This document shows, piece by piece, positions 5,888 to 10,305 of a stretch of 10,305 nt of DNA (its first letter is position 1; the number at the start of each line of letters is the position of its first letter). The notes beneath the pieces are model-generated. The model was not told where the DNA came from, did no database searches, and saw only the letters and a list, made by a program, of their open reading frames with translations. Source of the stretch: Alphaproteobacteria bacterium (GTDB taxonomy: Bacteria > Pseudomonadota > Alphaproteobacteria > Caulobacterales > Caulobacteraceae). The DNA lies in the NCBI GenBank assembly GCA_028869395.1, contig JAGWSE010000235.1:1-10305 (forward strand), in the 5' to 3' direction. Position numbers and translations under genes: made by a program.

Positions 5888-7375
5888 ATGTCCAAGACGG
5901 TGCTTGTCGTCGATGACGATCCGACGCAACGGCGGCTGATCCAGGCGGTCCTCGAGCGCGAGGGCTTCGCGGTGGCGCACGCCGAGAACGGCGACGAGGC
6001 CATCAAGCGGCTGACTGCGGGCGGCGCGGCAGACGTCATCCTGCTGGACATGGTCATGCCCGGGATCTCCGGCATGGACACGCTGAAGGAGATGCGCGCC
6101 CGCGGCTACGGCCAGCCGGTGATCGTCTGCACCGCCAACGGCGGCATCGACACGGTCGTGCAGGCCATGCAGGCCGGCGCCCTGGACTTCTTCGTGAAGC
6201 CGCTGTCGCCGGAGCGGATCATCGTCTCCATCCGCAACGCGCTCTCCATGGGCGACCTGAAGGGCGAGGTGGCGCGGCTGAAGAAGCATGCGAGCGGCCG
6301 CACCACCTTCGACGACCTGATCGGCGCCTCGCCCGCCATGGTCATGGTCAAGCGCCTGGGCGAACGGGCGGCGAAGTCCTCGATCCCGATCCTGATCACC
6401 GGCGAAAGCGGCGTCGGCAAGGAGGTCATCGCGCGCGCGGTGCACGGTTCCTCCGAGCGCGCCGGCAAGCCGTTCGTGGCGGTGAACTGCGGCGCCATTC
6501 CCGAGAACCTCGTGGAATCGATCCTGTTCGGCCACGAGAAGGGCAGCTTCACCGGCGCTCACGAGAAGCACCTGGGCAAGTTCCAGGAAGCCAACGGCGG
6601 CACCCTGTTCCTCGACGAGGTGGGCGAGCTGCCGCTGGACATCCAGGTGAAGCTTCTGCGCGCCCTGCAGGAGAGCGAGATCGATCCCATCGGCGCCAAG
6701 CGCTCGATCAAGGTGGACGTGCGGATCGTCTCGGCCACCAACCGCGACCTGTCGCAGGCCGTCTCGGAAGGCCGCTTCCGCGAGGACCTGTTCTATCGCC
6801 TGAACGTCTTCCCCGTGGAGGCGCCGGCGCTGCGCGAGCGCAAGGAGGACATCGCGGCCCTGGTCGAGCACTTCATCCGCCGCTTCAACGTGGAGGAGGG
6901 CAAGTCGGTGGTGGGCGCGGCGCCCGAGACGCTGGCCTGCCTGAGCGCCTTCGACTGGCCGGGCAACGTCCGCCAGCTGGAGAACGCGGTGTATCGCGCC
7001 ATCGTGCTGGCCGACGCGCCCTATCTGCAACCCTACGACTTCCCTGCGATCAGCGGCATGGCGGCGCCGGCGCCGGAGCCCCTGGCGCCGGGCGCGGCGC
7101 CCCCGCCGCACGCCCCGCCGCCGAGCGCGGGCGAGATGATGGCTTCCATGCCGGCCGAGACGCCGGTGCGGATCCTGGACGAGCGCGGCCACCTGCGCAC
7201 GCTGGAGGAGATCGAGCGCGACCTCATCCAGCACGCCATCGAGATCTACGCCGGCCACATGAGCGAGGTCGCCCGCCGGCTCGGCATCGGCCGCTCGACG
7301 CTCTACCGCAAGGTCCGCGAGAGCGGGCTGGAGGGCCTGGTGAAGGGCGGCGAGGCCGACGAGGCGGCGGCCTGA
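5888..7375 (+). CDS. tacA: Sigma-54-dependent response regulator, TacA type
   Basis: TacA is the DNA-binding end of the ShkA-ShpA-TacA phosphorelay, which in Caulobacter switches on sigma-54 promoters for stalk and polar development genes such as staR and spmX. The 495 residues hold a receiver domain (about 1-120; acidic pocket D10/D11, phospho-acceptor D54 in LLDMVMP, T82, K104), an AAA+ domain (about 143-375) and a FIS-type helix-turn-helix (about 436-482). AAA+ motifs are GESGVGKE (172-179), the sigma-54-contacting loop as G-S-F-T-G-A (219-224, Ser instead of the usual Ala), Walker B LFLDE (240-244), SATNRD (282-287) and the arginine-finger stretch FREDLFYR (297-304). A Pro/Ala-rich linker (392-425) joins the last domain. 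I prefer ATG 5888 over GTG 5873 because the receiver begins there and AAGGTGG lies upstream. Proximity to gapR supports the TacA name over other NtrC-like regulators. Confidence 0.88.
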   Translation: MSKTVLVVDDDPTQRRLIQAVLEREGFAVAHAENGDEAIKRLTAGGAADVILLDMVMPGISGMDTLKEMRARGYGQPVIVCTANGGIDTVVQAMQAGALDFFVKPLSPERIIVSIRNALSMGDLKGEVARLKKHASGRTTFDDLIGASPAMVMVKRLGERAAKSSIPILITGESGVGKEVIARAVHGSSERAGKPFVAVNCGAIPENLVESILFGHEKGSFTGAHEKHLGKFQEANGGTLFLDEVGELPLDIQVKLLRALQESEIDPIGAKRSIKVDVRIVSATNRDLSQAVSEGRFREDLFYRLNVFPVEAPALRERKEDIAALVEHFIRRFNVEEGKSVVGAAPETLACLSAFDWPGNVRQLENAVYRAIVLADAPYLQPYDFPAISGMAAPAPEPLAPGAAPPPHAPPPSAGEMMASMPAETPVRILDERGHLRTLEEIERDLIQHAIEIYAGHMSEVARRLGIGRSTLYRKVRESGLEGLVKGGEADEAAA

Positions 7376-7382
7376 GCCACGG

Positions 7383-7425
7383 TTGACGCGCGCTGGGCGC
7401 CGTGATGGCTTCGCGTCCGTGGAGG
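7383..7425 (+). promoter_or_regulatory. Possible -35 element and strong ribosome site for the 59-residue protein
   Basis: TTGACGCG (7383-7390), just after the tacA stop, matches the Caulobacter housekeeping -35 consensus TTGACGS exactly, but no good GCTANAWC box follows at the right distance, so promoter use is doubtful. GGAGG (7421-7425) lies eight bases before the ATG at 7434. CCACGG (7377-7382) can pair with CCGTGG (7417-7422), which would partly cover the ribosome site. Confidence 0.35.
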
Positions 7426-7433
7426 CCTGACCG

Positions 7434-7613
7434 ATGATCCCCAAGCCGCAGCGGTATCTGGTGTCCGGCGGGCTTCTGCTCCTGATGGTCGGCGTCGGGC
7501 TGCGCGCCCTGCTTCCGGCGCACGCCGTATCCGACTTCGGCGTGGGATTGCTGGTGGGCGCCGGCCTTGCGCTGGAGCTGGTGGGCGTGTGGCAGGCCCG
7601 GCGACGAAGCTGA
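7434..7613 (+). CDS. Small two-helix membrane protein, unknown function
   Basis: A 59-codon frame begins with ATG, has GGAGG eight bases ahead, and ends in TGA. It reads as a short polar start (M-I-P-K-P-Q-R-Y), a first hydrophobic segment (about 9-27, rich in Leu, Gly and Val), a short loop (P-A-H-A-V-S-D, 28-34), a second hydrophobic segment (about 35-53) and a basic end (A-R-R-R-S). This suggests a helical hairpin in the inner membrane with both ends in the cytoplasm under the positive-inside rule. Composition and third-position GC fit the neighbours. It follows tacA by 58 bases on the same strand and could be read from the same transcript. It stops 16 bases from the end of the convergent basic-protein gene. 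I do not recognise a family. It is short, so a spurious frame remains possible, but the ribosome site and two clean helices argue for a real gene. Confidence 0.65.
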   Translation: MIPKPQRYLVSGGLLLLMVGVGLRALLPAHAVSDFGVGLLVGAGLALELVGVWQARRRS

Positions 7614-7629
7614 CCCGCCGTCCGCGGTC

Positions 7630-7938
7630 TCAGTCGTCGTCCTTCCGCCGCCGGAACGGCTTGCGCTCGAGGCCCTTCTTCTCGCCCTTCGCCTTGGCGG
7701 CGATCTCCTTGAGCTTGACGGTCTGGAGCGCCGAGAGCGCCTCGCCCGGCGCGCCCTTCTCAGGGTCGCCGAAGGCGCGGCCGTAGGTCTGCAGGCGGCC
7801 CGAGACGCTGTCGATGAACTCGCCCTCCCATTCGGAGAGCGTCACGCCCGCCTTCTCGGCCATGCGGCGGGCGCGCTTGAGGGCGTTCAGCGCGGCCCGC
7901 TGAGCCTGCGCCTTCCGGTCTGGAAGCTTGCGCTTCAA
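7630..7938 (-). CDS. Small highly basic protein coupled to gapR, unknown function
   Basis: This 102-residue protein is rich in Lys and Arg at both ends: the first 28 residues (K-R-K-L-P-D-R-K, later K-R-A-R-R) look like a charged helix, and the tail ends K-P-F-R-R-R-K-D-D-D. The middle (about 29-62) holds G-V-T-L-S-E-W-E-G-E-F and a likely helix followed by a glycine-rich turn. The start is TTG at 7938, overlapping the gapR TGA as TTGA, with GGAG four bases ahead inside the end of gapR; no ATG or GTG lies upstream within reach. This arrangement indicates translational coupling, so the two proteins are probably made together. The charge would suit binding of DNA, RNA or ribosomes, but this is inference from composition. 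An internal ATG at residue 26 is a less likely start because it would drop the basic N-terminal helix. I do not recognise a named family. Confidence 0.75.
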   Translation of the reverse strand: MKRKLPDRKAQAQRAALNALKRARRMAEKAGVTLSEWEGEFIDSVSGRLQTYGRAFGDPEKGAPGEALSALQTVKLKEIAAKAKGEKKGLERKPFRRRKDDD

Positions 7939-8204
7939 AGCTCTCCGATGGCCGAGAGGTAGAGTTCGAGGATCGCCTCTTCCTCCTGGCGCTTGGCGCG
8001 GTCCTGCTTGCGGATGCGGACCACCTTGCGGAGCGTCTTGACGTCGTAGCCGTTGCCCTTGGCCTCGGCGAAGACCTCCTTGATCTGCTCGGCGACCTCG
8101 GCCTTCTCCTGCTCGAGCCGCTCGATTCGCTCGATGATGGACTTGAGCTGCGCCTGGGCCGTGGCGTTCAGGACGTCGGGATGGGCGGAGGCGTCGTCGG
8201 CCAT
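7935..8204 (-). CDS. gapR: GapR, nucleoid-associated protein (DUF2312)
   Basis: GapR is an essential-in-Caulobacter nucleoid protein that clamps overtwisted, often AT-rich DNA ahead of replication forks and RNA polymerase and aids topoisomerases. The 89-residue length equals that of Caulobacter GapR, and the sequence is near-colinear with it as I recall: an Asp-containing start (M-A-D-D), then L-K-S-I-I-E-R-I-E-R-L-E, a long coiled coil to about residue 50 containing A-E-A-K-G-N-G, the DNA-contacting basic stretch V-R-I-R-K-Q-D-R-A-K-R (about 62-72), and the closing helix L-Y-L-S-A-I-G. The ATG at 8204 has no convincing Shine-Dalgarno. GapR heads an apparent two-gene unit with the basic protein downstream, and folE diverges from it 134 bases away. 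Fold and DNA binding are from the known family, not shown here. Confidence 0.96.
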   Translation of the reverse strand: MADDASAHPDVLNATAQAQLKSIIERIERLEQEKAEVAEQIKEVFAEAKGNGYDVKTLRKVVRIRKQDRAKRQEEEAILELYLSAIGEL

Positions 8205-8210
8205 GGAGAT

Positions 8211-8218
8211 CTGCTAGC
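8211..8218 (-). promoter_or_regulatory. -10 candidate for gapR, suggesting a leaderless transcript
   Basis: On the minus strand GCTAGCAG matches the Caulobacter -10 consensus GCTANAWC at six of eight positions, counting the N. It ends seven bases from the gapR ATG, so transcription would begin at or next to the start codon. The lack of a Shine-Dalgarno sequence agrees with this. No good TTGACG element lies at the expected distance upstream. Confidence 0.4.
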
Positions 8219-8338
8219 CTTCTGGCTTGAGGTCGAAAAGAGGCGCGCGACCCTAGCGGCGGGTCTTGCGCCTGTCATCGGGGCGGTGAACCTTCGCCTG
8301 TGGACAGTCGTTGAGACCCATCGACGCGGGAGCGCCCC

Positions 8339-8929
8339 ATGCCTGATTCAGCCAAACCGCGGCCCACCCAGGCCGAGGCCGAAGCCGCCGTGCGCACGCT
8401 GATCGAATGGGCCGGCGACGACCCGGCGCGCGAGGGACTGCTGGAGACGCCCGGGCGCGTGGCGCGCGCCTACCGCGAACTGTTCGCAGGCTACGAGACC
8501 GATCCGCGAGCCTACCTGCAGCGGACCTTCGAGGAGGTCGGCGGCTACGACGAGCTGGTGCTGATGCGCGACATCCCCGTCGTCAGCTTCTGCGAGCACC
8601 ACATGCTGCCGTTCATCGGCCGGGCGCACGTAGGCTACCTGCCATCGAACCGGGTGGTGGGCATCTCCAAGCTGGCCCGCGTGGTCCACGGCTTCGCCCG
8701 GCGGCTGCAGATCCAGGAGAAGCTGACCGCCGAGATCGCCGAGGCCATCCAGGACATCCTGCGACCCAAGGGCGTCGGCGTGGTGATCGTCTCCGAGCAC
8801 AGCTGCATGACCATGCGCGGCGTGAACACGCCGGGGACCAAGCTCACCACCAGCCACCTGCTGGGCGACATCCGCGACGACCCGCGCACGCGGCAGGAGT
8901 TCTTCGACCTGGTGAAGGGCGTGGCGTGA
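8339..8929 (+). CDS. folE: GTP cyclohydrolase I (type IA, FolE)
   Basis: FolE opens the guanine ring of GTP to give 7,8-dihydroneopterin triphosphate, the first step toward tetrahydrofolate and also the entry to queuosine precursors. At 196 residues it has the usual bacterial length. The zinc site is visible as C85 and H88 in F-C-E-H-H-M and C156 in H-S-C-M-T-M-R-G, equivalent to E. coli C110, H113 and C181. Other family marks are E-T-P-x-R-V (36-41), G-I-S-K-L-A-R (108-114) and the Q-E-x-L-T stretch (126-130). Keeping all three zinc ligands identifies the metal-dependent IA type and excludes the zinc-independent IB type. GGGAG lies six bases before the ATG. It is divergent from gapR and followed 51 bases later by a transporter on the same strand that seems to have its own promoter. 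Enzyme acts as a cytoplasmic decamer (family knowledge). Confidence 0.97.
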   Translation: MPDSAKPRPTQAEAEAAVRTLIEWAGDDPAREGLLETPGRVARAYRELFAGYETDPRAYLQRTFEEVGGYDELVLMRDIPVVSFCEHHMLPFIGRAHVGYLPSNRVVGISKLARVVHGFARRLQIQEKLTAEIAEAIQDILRPKGVGVVIVSEHSCMTMRGVNTPGTKLTTSHLLGDIRDDPRTRQEFFDLVKGVA

Positions 8930-8931
8930 CC

Positions 8932-8958
8932 TCGACCCGGAACGCGGATAGCTAGGAC
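8932..8958 (+). promoter_or_regulatory. Caulobacter-type promoter candidate for the EamA transporter
   Basis: GCTAGGAC (8951-8958) matches the Caulobacter housekeeping -10 GCTANAWC at seven of eight positions, counting the N. TCGACC (8932-8937), just after the folE stop, agrees with four of six bases of TTGACG. Twelve bases separate the seven-base -35 (8932-8938) from the -10, within the normal 10-14. Transcription would start near 8965, six bases before the AGGAGG ribosome site (8971-8976). Confidence 0.5.
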
Positions 8959-8980
8959 CCTCTTCGCGGCAGGAGGGCTC

Positions 8981-9814
8981 ATGGCGCCGCTGGTGATCGC
9001 GCTGGTGCTCGGCTCGGCGGTGCTGCACGCCTCGTGGAACGCCATGCTGCGGGCGGGCGCGGACCGGCTGCAGTTCATGATGCTGATGGGCGGGCTGTGC
9101 GCGGCGGCGGCCCTGCCGGTGGCGGCGATCGCGCCGCATCCGGCGATGACCAGCTGGCCGTACCTGGCCGCCTCGGCGGTGCTGCAGGTCGGCTATTCGC
9201 TGCTGCTGGTGCGCGCCTATCGGGAAGGCCATCTGGCCCACGTCTATCCGATCGCGCGCGGCTCGGCGCCGCTGCTGGTGACCCTCGCCGCCGCCGTGGT
9301 GGCCGGCGAGCACCTTGCGCCGCTCGGCCTGCTGGGCGTGGTGCTGGTCTCGTGCGGGATCGTGGCGATCGCCTTCGGGCGCGGGCGGCCGGACCTGGTC
9401 TCCAGCGCCTTCGCGCTGACCTGCGGCGGCTTCATCGCCAGCTACATGGTGGTGGACGGCCTGGGGGTGCGGGCCTCGGGCCACCCGATCGGCTATGCGG
9501 CCTGGCAGGAGGTGGCGCACGGCGCCCTGATGCCGCTGGTGTTCGCCGGCCTGCGCGGCCGCTGGCCCACGATGCCGGTGAACCGCGAGTTCGCGAAGGT
9601 CTGCCTGGGCGCGGTGATCTCGGTCCTCGCCTATGGCGTGGTGCTGTGGGCGATGAGCCGCACGGCCATGGGCCAGGTCTCGGCGCTGCGCGAGACCTCG
9701 ATCCTGTTCGCCGCGGTGATCGGGGCGGTGTTCCTGAAGGAGCCCTTCACCCTGCGCCGGCTGGCCGGCGCGGCGATGATCGCGGGCGGCGCGGTGGCCC
9801 TGTCGGTGGGCTAA
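8981..9814 (+). CDS. EamA-family (drug/metabolite transporter superfamily) permease
   Basis: The 277-residue protein is almost wholly hydrophobic, with about ten predicted membrane helices in two halves, as expected for two EamA repeats (about 1-133 and 140-276). Recognisable stretches are the first helix with L-H-A-S-W-N-A (15-21), H-V-Y-P-I-A-R-G-S-A-P (87-97) closing the first repeat, and V-S-A-L-R-E-T-S (233-240) with F-L-K-E-P (251-255) near the end of the second. The family moves small metabolites or amino acids across the inner membrane; nothing here identifies the substrate, and folE next door is not strong evidence for a pterin or folate cargo. An AGGAGG ribosome site lies four bases before the ATG. 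Its TAA overlaps the TAG of the convergent HAD gene. Length and repeat structure are complete, with no sign of truncation. Confidence 0.9.
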   Translation: MAPLVIALVLGSAVLHASWNAMLRAGADRLQFMMLMGGLCAAAALPVAAIAPHPAMTSWPYLAASAVLQVGYSLLLVRAYREGHLAHVYPIARGSAPLLVTLAAAVVAGEHLAPLGLLGVVLVSCGIVAIAFGRGRPDLVSSAFALTCGGFIASYMVVDGLGVRASGHPIGYAAWQEVAHGALMPLVFAGLRGRWPTMPVNREFAKVCLGAVISVLAYGVVLWAMSRTAMGQVSALRETSILFAAVIGAVFLKEPFTLRRLAGAAMIAGGAVALSVG

Positions 9815-10305
9815 AGCAGGCCGCGCGACTCCAGGGCCGGCTTCAAGGCGGCCGGGTCGGTGAAGTGGTGGACGTCGAAGCCGGCGGCGCGGGCGCCTTC
9901 GATGTTCCTGGCGCTGTCGTCGATCAGCAGCAGCTCGGAGGGGGCGTAGCCGAAGCGCTCGCAGGCCAGCGCGAAGATCGCAGGATCGGGCTTCAGCAGG
10001 CCCTCGCGGCCGGAGGCGATGAAGGCCCGGAGCCGGCCGAACGCCGGGCTCATGGCCATGGTGCCCTCCAGGGTCTCGGTGGAGATGTTGGAGAGGCCGA
10101 ACTGCGGGACGGCTCTTTCGTGCAGCGCCTCGATGGCCGCCTCGGTCTCGGGGATCGGGCCGGAGAACATCTCCCACCAGCGGTCGCGCCAGGCCCAGAT
10201 CGCGTCGGCGTGGTCGGGATGCCGCGCGGCGAGGCGCGCGCAGTTCTCGGTGAAGGTGATCGCGCCGCGGTCGGTCTCGATGTGCCAGGCGCCCGTGCAG
10301 ATCTC
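9811..10305 (-). CDS. HAD-superfamily hydrolase (HAD-IA, YihX-like), N-terminus off the window
   Basis: The minus-strand frame stays open to the right edge, so the start and the first HAD motif (the DxD nucleophile) lie outside; 164 residues are visible. Present are an alpha-helical cap region with W-A-W-R-D-R-W-W-E before the G-P-I-P turn, motif II as F-G-L-S-N, motif III lysine in G-L-L-K-P-D-P, and motif IV L-L-L-I-D-D-S followed by A-R-N. The ending H-H-F-T-D-P and L-L is typical of the haloacid-dehalogenase/YihX-like phosphatases, which cleave small phosphoesters such as sugar phosphates in the cytoplasm. The substrate cannot be set from sequence. An internal ATG at 10170 is not the start because conserved cap sequence precedes it. 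The TAG overlaps the stop of the transporter gene. Confidence 0.92.
   Translation of the reverse strand, partial: EICTGAWHIETDRGAITFTENCARLAARHPDHADAIWAWRDRWWEMFSGPIPETEAAIEALHERAVPQFGLSNISTETLEGTMAMSPAFGRLRAFIASGREGLLKPDPAIFALACERFGYAPSELLLIDDSARNIEGARAAGFDVHHFTDPAALKPALESRGLL

Noticed and set aside
6544..6561. GSFTGA in TacA as a loss of sigma-54 contact
   Set aside because: Ser at the second position is a mild change that I believe occurs in other activators of the family; the key Phe and Thr are kept.
5822..7444. 540-codon minus-strand frame opposite tacA
   Set aside because: Antisense shadow in GC-rich DNA; no recognisable domain, while tacA is complete on the other strand.
8348..10177. 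609-codon minus-strand frame across folE, the transporter and the HAD gene
   Set aside because: It crosses several clearly coding genes in the wrong frame and has low-complexity composition.
1..10305. Sigma-54 promoters (TGGCAC-N5-TTGC) that TacA could control
   Set aside because: A few TGGCAC halves occur, for example near 2155, but none has the TTGC half at the right distance.

Overview
This GC-rich window carries densely packed genes from what looks like an alphaproteobacterium of the Caulobacterales, most likely Caulobacter or Phenylobacterium. The strongest clue is a cell-cycle block: a TacA-type sigma-54 response regulator lies about 0.6 kb from an 89-residue GapR (DUF2312) protein. 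From memory, their Caulobacter crescentus counterparts are CC_3315 and CC_3319, so the synteny seems conserved. Codon use and GC look even throughout. I see no mobile element, RNA gene, CRISPR array or recent insertion.

Left part (1-4459). The last 26 codons of a class-III aminotransferase converge, with a one-base gap, on a PQQ- and haem-c-dependent alcohol dehydrogenase with a lipoprotein-type signal (minus strand). Behind it, on the same strand, is mnmH/selU, the tRNA 2-selenouridine synthase. Thirty-six bases further on, selD (selenophosphate synthetase) diverges from mnmH. SelD makes the selenophosphate that MnmH puts into tRNA, so the pair forms a complete selenium-to-tRNA module. The gap between them holds one TATA-like element that could serve both strands, and selD looks leaderless.

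Middle (4460-7613). Downstream of selD are two tandem, clearly paralogous genes for small secreted proteins of a family I do not recognise. They share two equivalently placed cysteines and an AGWERRG motif. Next come tacA and a 59-residue two-helix membrane protein that is easily missed.

Right part (7614-10305). On the minus strand, gapR is translationally coupled through a TTGA overlap to a very basic 102-residue protein of unknown function. folE (GTP cyclohydrolase I) diverges from gapR and is followed by an EamA/DMT transporter that has its own Caulobacter-type promoter candidate. The stop codon of the transporter overlaps that of a convergent HAD hydrolase, which runs off the right edge.

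No single new multi-gene system stands out. The best leads are the paralogous secreted pair, the basic protein coupled to gapR, and MnmH's unusual nucleotide-binding loop.
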